Below are positions 45,227 to 56,900 of a stretch of 64,000 bases of DNA, in pieces. The notes under the pieces were generated by a model, which saw only the letters and a program-made list of their open reading frames with translations, had not been told where the DNA came from and searched no databases. A program made the translations under genes and the position numbers. Numbering within the stretch: the first letter of the stretch is position 1; each line of letters opens with the position of its first letter. Source of the stretch: Dactylonectria macrodidyma (lineage: Eukaryota > Ascomycota > Sordariomycetes > Hypocreales > Nectriaceae); the NCBI GenBank assembly GCA_020744425.1, contig JAGMUV010000001.1:1736001-1800000 (forward strand). The letters run 5' to 3'.

Positions 45227-46258
45227 ATGCAGAAGAGCTTCCTCTGCCTCACCACACAACCACGGCCATGGGTCCGACATCTGTGTAAGCTTACCTGTCG
45301 CCAACTCACCACTCTCCTACCATCTCCTCTAGACCCCTCAGATATTCAGGTATTCCGCGATCAGGCCCTGGAACCCCAGAAGCCCTTCTTATTCTCCCGA
45401 GTTGCCGGCTCTTCAACGAACAAGGTACCTGCTGCGGGCAAGTGGTTTCACCAGGACGGCATCAGCAGTGATCCAACAACGGCTGCAATCCCATGGACTT
45501 TGTCGCCGTACATGAATCGGTTCCAGGAATGGCCATTTCCCTACGAACTTGTCACGCCGTCACCAAAGAACCACGAGGCTCTTGTTGCTTTCCATACCTG
45601 GCTCCTCTCTAGCAACGAGCCCGCAGATCAGCTCCTCGCTAGCATCCTCGAGCCGTCAATAGCGGATTTGGGCACGCAAACCTTCTTTCAGCTCTTCGCA
45701 CCGCTTCGCCTTCTCATCAAGGCCCTCGAATTCAACCACTCGCAGCTTCTCGAGCAGTTCGGACCCTTGGGGCTCTACATTGCACAGTCGTCCCTCCCGG
45801 AGCTCCCGCCGGCCCTTCAGAGTGACCTCCCTACACCAGAACTTGTCCAACGCGCAGGAAAGGGTGATGTCTATAGTTCCAGCATCTGGCTCGGCACGGA
45901 GCCGACGTATACGCCACTTCACCGTGACCCCAACCCCAACCTATTCTACCAACTGTGCAACACGAAACAAGTCCGACTCATGCCCCCGACCTCCGGTGAC
46001 CGACTGTTCTTCGAGGTGCAACGGCGAATTCGCCAGCAAGGCAACAGTCGCATCAGGACGGTGGAGATGATGGAGGGCAAGGAGCGTGAGGTCCTACATG
46101 ACGCTATTTGGCAACGAGACGACCTACCACAAGAACTGTACGAGGCTGAGCTCGGGCCTGGAGATTCATTATTCATCCCCAATGGGTGGTGGCACTCAGT
46201 CAAAAGTAAGGGCTTTAAGGGACACCTCAATGGATCCGTCAACTGGTGGTTTCGATGA
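45227..46258 (+). CDS. JmjC/cupin-8 type Fe(II)/2-oxoglutarate oxygenase
   Basis: Single exon, 343 aa from the first ATG; a GTG lies 45 bp upstream in frame, but ATG is expected. The double-stranded beta-helix iron site is complete: His232-X-Asp234 in LHRDPNPN and His323 in PNGWWHSVKS. Lys291-region basic residues and the terminal GSVNWWF match cupin-8/JmjC proteins of the FIH and tRNA-hydroxylase groups rather than multidomain histone demethylases. The first 30 residues are basic and hydroxylated (KSFLCLTTQPRPWVRHLCK), so mitochondrial targeting is possible. The substrate (protein residue or RNA base) cannot be read. It is convergent with the methyltransferase-like gene, 137 bp away. Confidence 0.85.
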   Translation: MQKSFLCLTTQPRPWVRHLCKLTCRQLTTLLPSPLDPSDIQVFRDQALEPQKPFLFSRVAGSSTNKVPAAGKWFHQDGISSDPTTAAIPWTLSPYMNRFQEWPFPYELVTPSPKNHEALVAFHTWLLSSNEPADQLLASILEPSIADLGTQTFFQLFAPLRLLIKALEFNHSQLLEQFGPLGLYIAQSSLPELPPALQSDLPTPELVQRAGKGDVYSSSIWLGTEPTYTPLHRDPNPNLFYQLCNTKQVRLMPPTSGDRLFFEVQRRIRQQGNSRIRTVEMMEGKEREVLHDAIWQRDDLPQELYEAELGPGDSLFIPNGWWHSVKSKGFKGHLNGSVNWWFR

Positions 46259-46395
46259 CAGCCCTCTCAGATACTTAGATCCGCACTTGTTGGCAGCGAA
46301 ACTATGTCCAGCCATGCGGTCCCTCGTCACTAGGACGGTGTAATTCATACGTATTGTATTCCCCCCCCACACTCAGACTTAACTCTATGACGCCT

Positions 46396-47352
46396 TCAAG
46401 TTCTTGAGACTGGCTTACATATGATCCAACTGAGATACCCGCAAGGCCACAAGTGCCTTTCGCTCCCGCTGGTCATCTCCCACTGGCTCGTGTCCGCCCC
46501 ACAGCTCCGCAACAGCGTCTCAACCTCCTCCGGCGTCCGCGTGCGCAGCGAGGATATGAAACCGTCGAAGACGAGAACAAAGGGCAGGATTGGGATTAGA
46601 TAGGTGAAAATCAGCGTGGCTGGAGATCGCCACTTCCAGGCAAACAACGGCGCCGAGAGCAGAATGCCGATGCCCAGCACCAGGCATGTGACAAAACTGG
46701 AGAAACTGCGGTCCTGCAGCTCGAATATCGCGAAGCCTTGGCTTGTCTCCACTGTGTCGCGCAGAATGGCCGTTGCTAGCGGATCGTCGAAATGGTGAAA
46801 CGCCAGATTGAACAGACGCAGAGTCTTCTTGCCATCGTCCATGCGCACAAGATGCTCCGGGGCCGCGCTCGCATCAACGCTCTTGCGCTCGTAAGTGATG
46901 AGCGGGTTCTTCGCAGCAACCTTTTCCCAAGCGTTAATGTTGGGGCACAGGTCGGTAAGGACGAAGCGGACTGGAGCCAGGTGGCGGGAGCGTAGGTGGC
47001 CGTTGACGATACGTTCAATGGAGGGCGTGGGTCCGCCACCGCCAGCGCAGAAGTCGATGATGGTGTATTCGGGAAGGGCGTCACCAAGTTGACGGATCAG
47101 AAGATTTGCAGCATGGTGAGCAGCCGACAGGGTCTGAAGGGGCGTGTTCGATTTCCACGCCTGAGTGAGTGCGTCTTGAACACGCACACGGAGAAAGGCA
47201 GGAAACCTGGGGTGCCTCGACCGTGAGCACTGAGCTTGAAGATGGACAGAGGCGGGGAGATGAAGATAGCTGTTGATCTCATCGTGGAATGGAACCTACC
47301 ATGCTTGGTCATCAATCTCCCAGAGATGGAGTCTCGGTATCCAAGGTGTCAT
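46396..47352 (-). CDS. Membrane-anchored SAM-dependent methyltransferase-like protein
   Basis: The model is complement(join(46396..47206,47300..47352)), 287 aa. The first exon gives MTPWIPRLHLWEIDDQA and joins WFPAFLRVRVQDALTQAW across a phase-2 intron, a start conserved in fungal homologues as I recall them. A class-I SAM-binding loop is at IIDFCAGGGGPTPSIE (about 67-82). Acidic VLTDLCPN is the likely second motif, and FNLAFHHFDD the post-IV region. Two hydrophobic segments (FVTCLVLGIGILLSAPLFAW and LIFTYLIPILPFVLVFDGFI) follow, so the enzyme is probably membrane bound with two C-terminal helices. Function and substrate are unknown. It shares a 1.17-kb divergent spacer with YRB30, which hosts a MITE. 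Confidence 0.78.
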
Positions 47353-48524
47353 GTTGAACCGTCAATTCCCAGGCGCTCAATCGTTGAATGGTGTCTTGTT
47401 GTCAGGTCTGAAACTCCGTTTGATGTGTGAGACGGAGTTTATATGTTGAGCTATGGACTACAGTGACGTCTTCGCCAATCGCGCTAAGCCCAACCAACCG
47501 CCCACCCCCCCTAGGAGAAACACTGTGCAACTGCCTGTAACTGAACGTGCCTTAAGGACAACAATTGCCCAGATATTTGCTGAGTCAATGCCGCCCTTTC
47601 CCAGAATGAAGTGTATGAATTAGCACCTTAACTACACCTAGTATTGAACAGTGGGCAAATTGAAAATGGGTCAAGAAGTCAGCCGGACATTGCGGGCAGC
47701 TTAGGTAGGTAAGAAGGCCAAAAAAAAAATTGCAATAAGAACTGCTCCGCTCTCACTCATGCACACGTCGCAGGGTACCGCAACGCCCCAGTTTAGGTAC
47801 CTTCCAGCGGGGCGCTTCTGCCAAGCCCACTCACTAATCTTAGTCTTCTCCTAGAGGCACAGCAGGCAGACCATGTACAGTCTTAGGCCAAAAGTCTCCG
47901 TACACTCCCCGTTTAGAGCAACAAAATACAGTCTATTAAGAAATATTATTTATGTATATTTAAGATTTAATAAATTATGAGTGTTCCTGAACTAAAGCTC
48001 TCCATAAGATACCCAAATTTCAGGCCTCATTTGTGTCTAAAAGCTTTAATCGAGGTATTAAGCTTTAGGGTAGAACTGGTAGTGTACGGAGACTTTCGGC
48101 CTAAGTCTGTACCTACAGTAGCATGCCACTGTACATCCAGCAGACAGCCGTGAACAGAGGGAAAGGGCTTAGGTCCTACTACCTAGGCATCTCATCTCAC
48201 GAGGGCGTCAATCACTCAGACAGAGGTTATCCAGTTATCAATTAGGCCGATAGTATCTAGGATCTAAGGTGCACAATAATAGGCCTCTTGATCGTTGGGC
48301 TAAAAGATCAATCAGCATTTTATTCGGATAAACTTGCTTGTCAACCGGCCCTGTTATTATGCCAGCACAATGTGTCATGCACATCAAACTCACCAAACAA
48401 CAGGGGCGTGCAGCGCGCTGTGCGTGTGTTCGTGCGTCGTGTTTTCCTTTCACCTTTCTTTCAACTCTCGAAGCCATCTGTCTACACTTTTGCAAGAGCA
48501 ACTCCTCCAGCGCAGGACGCAGTC
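47353..48524. other. Divergent spacer carrying a MITE
   Basis: 1.17 kb between divergent starts of the methyltransferase-like and YRB30 genes. It contains the 232-bp MITE at 47878-48109 (separate entry). The rest is promoter and leader; no additional gene was seen. Confidence 0.45.
47878..48109. mobile_element. Tc1/mariner-type MITE with TA target duplication
   Basis: A 232-bp element. The left end is CAGTCTTAGGCCAAAAGTCT then CCGTACACT. The right end, reversed, is CAGACTTAGGCCGAAAGTCT then CCGTACACT: 29 nt with two differences. TA flanks both sides (47876-47877 and 48110-48111), the Tc1/mariner hallmark, and the ends begin CAG as many members do. The core is AT-rich and non-coding. Near-identity of the two ends argues for fairly recent insertion. 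It lies between divergent promoters. Confidence 0.82.
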
Positions 48525-50545
48525 ATGGACGAATTCCTCGCCACAGTCGGCGTCCAGGCCATGAGGTATGCCATCCGCTCCGGCATCGCCCTAACCTCCA
48601 CCTATGCACTGGGTCAGTGTTCCCGCCTGCTCAAGTCAGTTGAGGACAAGAAGCTACATTCCCAGCTCAAATCTATGCGAAAGCTCCTTGACTGCAAAAT
48701 CAAGGTATGTTTTGCCCCCCTCGAAAATCATTACCTTCGTGGCTTCGCTTCCATGCTAACCACCCGCCCCGAACAGATCATCTCCCCAGCCATAGACCTA
48801 ATCGAGTTCAAGTCGGTGATTCCACCCCCTCATGATTTTTCTTTGTCAAAGTGTCAAAGTGCACAGCTGACATATACGTATAAAGGTCCGGTAGAGGAAA
48901 CATCTTTCTTGAGTCCGCTGTGCCCCTCGCCAAGTCGCTTCATAGGGAGATCGTTTTGTTAGGGCGCAGAATTGAAGCCGTCGCCATTGCTGAGGAACAG
49001 TTGACCGCCAACCATGCAGAGCCCAAACCGCCCGCTGCCGACCATGATGACCTAGTGGCCATCATTTCTAGCATCAAAGATCTCCTTGAAAGAATTGATC
49101 GCGAAATCCCACTCTTGCAGTTGGCGATAACGGCCTCGGGAGAGAGTCTCTCCACCTCGCTTCCTGCAGGCATCTCACCCTCAAGATTACTGCAGGCCAG
49201 CACTTTCCTCATCGTCGGCGATACGCAGTTCGCCCAGGATCCAAGTCGGCCGGTACAAATTGGGCCCGCATTCACCTTGTCCCTATACATGCTCTTCTTA
49301 AGCCACGCCTCCACGCCGACCTCTGGAAACACAGCAGACGTCGTTAAGCCATGTGGCTCCCTCAATTCTCGTAACTTGTTAGAGGGTGCTCCCGATAGGC
49401 AAGCATTTGGGTTAGAGGAAGGCTCCCGGAAGCCTCTGTGGCAAGAAGTGTTGCATAAGGCCCGTGTTCGTCTTTGCAGAACCCGACAGGACTACGTCTT
49501 CAATAGCACGACGGGTTACCAATCAAGCACCCAGAGATCAAAGAACTTCCCGGATCAAGAATCACCCCAATTACCCCTTGGTGGAGGCGATGAATACGCA
49601 TACCATCTCGAGATTATCGAAGACCTTGATGATGGACGGCTCCATGATGACGGCCAGGCACCAAGCCCTTATGACGAGATTGCGACTGCGGGAGTCCGGG
49701 AATCTATTCCGATACACCAAGTGTCGAAGATTTTCTATACAGACACTGGCAGAATCCTCAACATCGGTACTGCCACTGATGGAGACCATAATCCGGTTTT
49801 GTTACTGAAGCGTGACGTCCAAGCAGTTCCGAACCGGGACCCTGCGGGCGGAATCGCAGAGTACCTCGAAGACGCGGAAAGCGACGATGGTGGTATTACT
49901 CCCGAAACAAGTGACAGATTTGGTGGAAATAACGAGCAAGCCAGCATTGACAAGCAGCTCTTCCAGGAGTCTGTCGCGATGCAGTCAGAAGATCCATTCA
50001 GGGCCTTGCAAAACGGACTCCGCAAATACAAGTTTCCTTCACATCTCGATCCTGAATGGATTGCCCTCGAGGTTTATGAAGAGGATGAAGAAGACTTCGA
50101 GCCTGAGGATGAGTCTGTTGGCTCAGATGGGGGTGTAGAGCTTGAGGAAGGCCCCTCAAAACAGGGCACGCCACGAGATCGCAATTCCCTTGACTCCAAG
50201 ATTGTGGACCAGATCAAAAGACTGTCTCTGCGGCCGTCGACGAGCCCAAACTCTCCACAGTCATTGTTTCGCTTCCAGGATGCTACTGAGACGCGAGACT
50301 TTGTGGCGCGGTCACCGTTTGGGACCATCACAACGTCGTTGTCGCTGATGGAGATGCTGATCCGGCTGACTAGTCTTCAGGAGTTCCAGCAGACTTCCCA
50401 TCTCTCCATCCCGGACCATATCCTGACTTTCTTTCTTGAAGAGACATCGACGACTGGTTTGGTGGGTGAGACACAGTGGAGAGTTCGCAGTGAGGCTAAA
50501 CGGCGAATGGGATTTGATCCCTACACAGATGTCCCGGCAAGGTAG
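48525..50545 (+). CDS. YRB30: RanGTP-binding protein, Yrb30-like
   Basis: The model is join(48525..48704,48777..48811,48886..50545), 624 aa. Exon 1 encodes MDEFLATVGVQAMRYAIRSG, exon 2 is only 35 nt (IISPAIDLIEF), and exon 3 begins KSGRGNIFLESAVPLAKSLH. The joined segment matches the fungal Ran-binding family (Yrb30, Pfam Ran-binding). The second donor is GTCGGT, which is unusual, but only this joint keeps the frame and the family sequence. Later regions include DQIKRLSLRPSTSPNS and a helical C-terminus. An acidic stretch around 460-490 resembles Ran-binding acidic patches. Known role: binds RanGTP and modulates its GTPase cycle in nucleocytoplasmic transport; it shuttles through the nucleus. 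It is distinct from RanBP1-type proteins. Confidence 0.85.
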
Positions 50546-51680
50546 ATGCCAAAGAAGCGACATAAAAATCACTTTTTTAGAGATCAATGTGGATAGAGGG
50601 AGAACAAGTTCCATCTCCGCGCACATTTTAGAATCCGGTTTTGTTTGTCACATTGGTGAATGTTCTAGAAATGCAAAAATGAGACATGCATGACATACAG
50701 GGTAGGCTGGTTCAACAGGCTTCTGTAGGAAGAAAGACACCGCATACTAAGGACGCCCGTCCCATTGAGAAATGTAGAACGACCAAACGATGAACGTGGA
50801 GTCGTACTCTTAGGCAACGCTATCGCGGCCCAGAAGCTAAAACTAGTTCCCACAAAGACGACAACCAGCTAGCATAACACATCAGACGGGCGGTGAAGAT
50901 GACATGCTCTGACCAGGATCCCTTTCCCAGATCATAGTGACTTCACCATTGGTGCCTGATGAATGAGTCATTTTGGTATATTCGACTCATACGCAGCTTA
51001 GGAGCTACTTGCTGCCTTGCTGTTGTGATTCGCTAGCCACTAGCAACTTGCACAGTCACTTCATGGAGAAGGAGTGTAAATTAGCAGACAGCAAAGAGTC
51101 ATTCACTCGGTTGAAAGAGATTGAAAGGATTGGACGTGAGTGAAAATGGAGAGAGTCTTGGCGGATAGGTACGTAATTGGAAGAAGTTGGTGGAAAGCAG
51201 TTGATTAAAGGACTATAGGTACCTACCTAGGTACCTAGGTAGGTACATAAGGGCACCTGTATCTGACTTTTCTAGAAGGAAGCCCCCACATGCAGAGCGA
51301 CACTTTGCAGTAACAGGCGTTGCAGGACGCACCGTGTGCACACTGTACAGCCCCTCCAAAGCCTCTAGCCCTCCAACAGAAATCGAGTACAAACCCCACT
51401 CACAAATCCCCCGCCGCCGAGTCTTGAACCAGCACAAATCGACTCTGTGTCGGGCACACTCTCGACGACAGCATAAATCGAATCTCGGTGCCCAAAAGCC
51501 CTCACTCACGACAAGGCCCTTCTCCTTCTTCGCGGCCCGCACCCGCCCCTCGGATCTCGGATATACAGCTTGCATACCTAGGGCCCTTTAGGTCCGCAAG
51601 CTCCTCAAACCGCACGACAGGCGACCGACCGGCCGACTGAACCATCCCCCACCTCGTCATCCTAAAAAAAAAACATCGCC
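50546..51680. promoter_or_regulatory. Spacer YRB30/SUP35 with a 28-nt palindrome
   Basis: 1.1 kb on the path between two plus-strand genes, containing the YRB30 3' UTR and the SUP35 promoter and leader. A perfect 28-nt GTACCTAC/GTAGGTAC palindrome lies at 51220-51247. Pyrimidine-rich leader with an A9 run immediately precedes the SUP35 ATG. Confidence 0.4.
51220..51247. repeat. Perfect 28-nt palindrome
   Basis: Self-complementary over 28 nt, built from GTACCTACCTAG and its complement around a GGTACC centre. It can form a cruciform. The same words cluster at 29.3-29.5 and 58.6 kb. Confidence 0.8.
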
Positions 51681-53940
51681 ATGTCTGACCTCAACTCCTG
51701 GGAGGACGACCCGTCCGCTCAAGATGAGAACCTCGCTCGCCAGACCCAGCAGCAGCTCAACGTGAATGCAGGCGGCTTCAGACCCGGCGCCGGCTCTTTC
51801 ACCCCAGGCGCCGCCTCCTTCACCCCGGGCGCTGCCTCCTTCACGCCAGGCCAACAGTTTGGAGGCTACCCACAGCAGTACCAGCAACAACAATACTACC
51901 AACAGGGCTACTACCCTCAGTATGGCGCTCAGCAAGGATTTAATCAGCAGCAACAGCAGCCTCAGCAGTACAACAATCAAGGCTACGGAGGTGGTTATAG
52001 CCAAGGATATGGTATGACGTTTGCGCCAAATTCTACTCTCACCCCGGTACTAACCTTGACGTAGCCGGTGGCTACCCCCAGTATGGCCAGCAGGGCCAGC
52101 AGCAACCCGTTCAAGCCCAGCCCGCCGCTCCTACTATCGCCCAGCGACCTGCTGATGCCCCCGCCGCCCCTGTAGCCCCCAAGGTTCTCAGCATCAGCGC
52201 CGACGGTTCTGTGCCCAAGCCCAAAGCCAAGGTGCTCTCCCTTGGCGGCACCGCTGCCCCAGCCAAGGAGAAGGAACCCGCCAAGGCCGAGCCCACCGAC
52301 AAGCCCGAAGCTGGCCAGAAGGCCGCCGCCACAAAGGCCATCGAGAAGACTGGCGAGAAGGCTGCCAAGTCTGGCAAAACCTCTCCTGCCCCTGCCTCTG
52401 GCCGTTCTAGCCCTTCAGCCGGCGACAAGAAGCCCGCTCGTGAGGTCGATGCTGTGCAAAAGGAGCAGGCCGCCGATGTCGATGAGGAGACACTCAAGGA
52501 AATCTACGGCAAGGAGCATATCAACATCATCTTCATTGGTCACGTCGATGCCGGAAAGTCTACTCTCGGTGGATCCATCCTATACGCTACCGGCATGGTT
52601 GACGAACGAACCATGGATAAATACAAGAGGGAAGCCAAGGATTTGGGCCGAGAGTCATGGTACCTGTCATGGGTCATGGATCTGAACAAGGAGGAGCGAA
52701 CTCAGGGAAAGACTATCGAGGTTGGCCGTGGATTCTTCGAAACGGAGAAGCGCCGATACAGTATTCTCGACGCCCCCGGCCACAAGACGTACGTCCCCAA
52801 CATGATTGGAGGTGCCTCCCAAGCCGATGTAGGCATTCTGGTCATCTCCGCCCGAAAGGGTGAGTATGAGACTGGTTTCGAGCGAGGAGGCCAGACCCGC
52901 GAGCACGCCATGCTTGCCAAGACGCAGGGCGTCAACAAGCTCATTGTTGCTATCAACAAGATGGATGACCCTACTGTCGAGTGGTCCCAGGACCGATACA
53001 AGGAATGCACAACGAAGCTTTCCCAATTCTTGAAGGGCACTGGATATAACCTGAAGAACGATGTATTCTTCATGCCTGTTGCGGCCCAGCAGTCTCAGGG
53101 TATCAAGAATCGTGTCTCCAAGGATCTTGCGCCCTGGTGGGACGGACCATCGTTGCTAGAATACCTCGATAGCATGAAGGCCCTGGAGCGCAAGCTGAAC
53201 GCGCCGTTTATGTTGCCCGTCAACGGCAAGTACCGCGACATGGGTACGGTGGTGGAAGGCAAGATCGAGGCCGGGGTGGTTAAGAAGAGCATGGGACTGA
53301 TCATGATGCCGAACAAGCAAAACGTCGAGGCCGCCGCCGTATATGGCGAGCAGGAAGAGGAAGTACAGGTTGCCCAGTGCGGTGACCAGGTGCGAATTCG
53401 CCTCAAGGGTATCGAGGAGGAGGATATTCTTCCTGGTTTTGTGCTGTGCTCGCCCAAGCGACTGGTGCACACCGTGGCCGAGTTCGAGGCTCAGATCCGC
53501 ATCTTGGAGCTCAAGAGCATCTTGACGGCTGGATTCAACTGCGTTCTACACGTTCACTCAGCGATTGAGGAGGTAACGTTTGCGGCTCTTTTGCACAAGT
53601 TGCAAAAGGGAACTGGCCGCAAAAGCAAAGCCCCCCCTACGCACGCCAAGAAGGGCGAGAGCATCATTGCGCGCATGCAGGTGATTGGCGGGGCCGGCGC
53701 CGTGTGCGTGGAGAAGTTTGAGGACTATCCCCAGATGGGTCGATTCACTCTGCGAGACCAGGTTGGTTCTAACTCTCCCGTCCCCCGTCCATCCCCCCGG
53801 TCCCAAAAAAAGGGACGGCGCGTGGGGACTTACAATGGCGGGGGCTGCTTTTCTCAACCTCACATCACTAACACGGCATGTAGGGACAAACGATTGCCAT
53901 TGGCAAGATTACGAAGCTCATCTTCGCCGCTGATGCCTAA
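51681..53940 (+). CDS. SUP35: Translation release factor eRF3 (SUP35), with prion-like N-domain
   Basis: The model is join(51681..52011,52065..53761,53884..53940), 694 aa. The N-domain (1 to about 135) has SFTPGAA repeats followed by a Gln/Tyr/Gly-rich stretch (YPQQYQQQQYYQQGYYPQY) like the yeast prion domain. The middle domain (about 140-255) is Lys/Glu/Ala-rich. The GTPase core has G1 GHVDAGKS (269-276), the RTQGKT switch, G3 DAPGH and G4 NKMD. C-terminal beta barrels run to the conserved RFTLRDQGQTIAIGKI, the last 18 residues of which come from a 19-codon exon. Known role: GTPase partner of eRF1 in translation termination. It is essential. An intron interrupts the N-domain, between the two halves of the Q/G-rich stretch. 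Confidence 0.96.
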
Positions 53941-56900
53941 ATATATCAACATCCTCTCAAATCTTGACGGAATGTATGAGAGAAATAAGATGATGAACGG
54001 GAACAAGGTAAAGTAAAGGGGCGTCATCACCACAGGATTTGAAAGGCGGTTTTTCCCATCATGCAAAAAGCAGAAGGGACCACGAGAGCAGACTTGTATA
54101 GGTGATGTGATGACCACACCTGCGATGTCCGTCACGGCCGTGGACTCCGAGAACGAGGAGATAGTGAGACAACAAGGAGTAGGTGAAGGGTTGGATGCGG
54201 AATTCCCGAGCATTCGGTATATAGAGGCGAAGCTATAAAAATGTCAATGTGTAACGATGAGGCCATGCTTGCTTAAGCAGTGAGTTGGTGATGAGATGGC
54301 AAGACGACCACCCACGCTAGGCATGCACGAGACAATAGACTTGCTCTATGATGATATGCAGACTTAGGGCTTGAGGGCAGGGAAGAAACTGGATATAGTT
54401 CAAACCTCAGTTAGGACGGATGAAACGGGAGAGAAAGAGAGCGAAGATAGGAAGAAATTGATCATGTTTCTGGTGAACTACACAGGCTGATGGTTTACGC
54501 AACGTGATTGACAGTTTGCTGTAGGACGGGCAGGAAAGGGAGTACGATGGCGGTGAGGAGATGCATGCAAGAAGAAGACGGAGGAAAGAAAGGGAAAATA
54601 GACGAAAACGAAGGCCGAATTGTTATCGTCTGATAATGGGAGGCAACCCATTGACCTTGCTACCCGGGATAGAGCCCAGAGAGACGTATGAATGTATGTA
54701 GGCGCTTGGTTTGGGTTTGGGGGAATGAGTGAATCATGCAAGATGCATGGCAACAGAGTGAGTGAGTGGGGGACAAGGACAAGACATGAAGACACGCCCC
54801 TCCGTCTAGACGCCGCCCCCGCAGCCCACAGTCCGCATTCAACTTATCAAATTGGGTAACGATAATGGAGAGGAGTGGAGGAAGGGATCAAACCGTTGCG
54901 GGTAACGGAGGGTAAAGAGCGTTAGGAGAAGGACCTGGCGCGGTAACTGGGAGCCAAACATGTTGGGTGAGCTTGTGTTAGTGAATATCGCCCACGAGAA
55001 CGAACCGGGACGTTGAGGAGGCCGGGTTGGGAAGCAAGCCGTGAGATTCCGATGTGGCCGGGACGGAACCAAAGCGGTGACGAACAAGGAGAGCAGAGCA
55101 GACTTGCAGACCTTGAAAGATCGGGGCCGTGCGGGTACGAAGCGGCCCAGCGGATCGGGAGGGAGAGTGGGAGGAAAGGATACTGGTGGATAGAGAATTG
55201 ATAATTTTGGGGGTGTGGGGTGTGTGGGGGTGTGTGCGCTCGAGTTACTACGTAGTACTAAGGTATGTACGAAGTAAGGTAGGTGAGACGGCGGTAGTGA
55301 AGGCTGGATAGGCAGGCACAAGGCACGGAAGGTTGCCGAGCTGGGCATGGGTGTACGGCCGGAGATGGACGGGATCGTGAAGAAGAGGTTACGGGTTGCG
55401 GGCGGGGCATATAATCAAGGAACCGTCTTCGGTCGGCCGGTCGGTCGGTCGTTTGGTCATGTCTGACGGACAAGGTACGTACGTAGTACCAGAGGAAGAA
55501 AAGGTCGACGACAAGAACAAAAACCGGGTGTCGACGCGATAGGAAGTTTGTTTGGGGTTATCTGACGGCGGCAACGGGACTGGGATCTGGGATCTGGGAT
55601 CCAAAGACGAAGTGAGATGTGAACGTGAGATGCCATGGCAGATGCCGGAGACCGTTTGCGGAATGCGGGCATCGTTGCTCGGGGCCTCATTCTCATGCTC
55701 GGGCCTCATTATGGCGAAGGGGGGAGGCGGAGCGGCCATGTTGGTTCACGGGGATTCGACGGGGATGGGGAAGGGATCGCCATGTCGTTGCCATTGCCGT
55801 TGCCCACCATCAGGTACTTGTTCGGGCAGGACAGGGTGAAACAAAGTCACTGATGCATCACGGAAAAAGGTCAGACATGGTGAAGGGCACCGGAGCGGCG
55901 AGCTGACCTTGAGAAAACGGGACCCTTGCCCGTTGAAGGTGGTGAGGTGCAGCTCGCAGGTCTGGAAGTTAACCGAGAGATGGAGAACAAGCGCCCGCAA
56001 TCAGGGATTTCTTCTCCCTTCGCTCGTCGTTGGAGGATGGATGGAGAAAGGGCGTGGCGATAACAGGGGCATCAACTGTTAGAAGGACCTGGCCCTCTGC
56101 ACTCAGGGTCGTGTACAGTTTGCCCCAGAATTCCCCCCCCCCTCCCGTTCCAGGCCCCGATCCATCTGGCAATGGGGACAACACAGCCCGCAGCCCGCCT
56201 TGCCTGCCTGCATCATCAAAACGTAAACGAGACGGAGTCTTGAACGAACGAACGGAGCAATGCCCGGGTGAAATCGGGATGCCTCGTTGGCAAGCGACAC
56301 GCCCCTGCGACACAGTGGGCAGAGGCGCCTGTCAGCCAATCAGCTAGCCGCTGGTGCAAAGCATCATGTAGGGGATGCGCAAACTGTTGCAGTACGTCAC
56401 GATGTTTCCGGGTTCGACGTTGGTTTCGGGGAATGGATACCGAAGGGTGTCTGCTTTCTTGGCTCTACGTTATCGTGGCGCCAACCCTGTTTGTGTGACG
56501 AGCACTTTGGATGACGGGGTTGGGACGGGGTGAATTCCCGGTAGATGAGAGGAGATATGAGTGAGATGAGATTTCGGCAGAGGAGTCGGGCGTCGTGCAC
56601 TTGGTGCTGCTATGTGGGCTTGTGAGTTCTCTGATTTTCTTCTTCTCCGGCGAAGCAGCTCCATTTCTGACTACTCCGTGCGACCAGCATTCGATTAAGA
56701 TGTGATTCACTTTCATTTGATTATCTTTTCTTCACCGGTCGTGACCTCTAGTTGACGGGGTTACGTACGGGGGTGAAGGTCAATGGGGAGGTCATGTGGA
56801 GGGTTTAGCTATTGGTGGCAACAATGCTGGACTATTATGGACAGGACCACGAAGGTACAACCAAAGCCATGTACCTCCCCAGGTACCTACCTGTCGTGAG

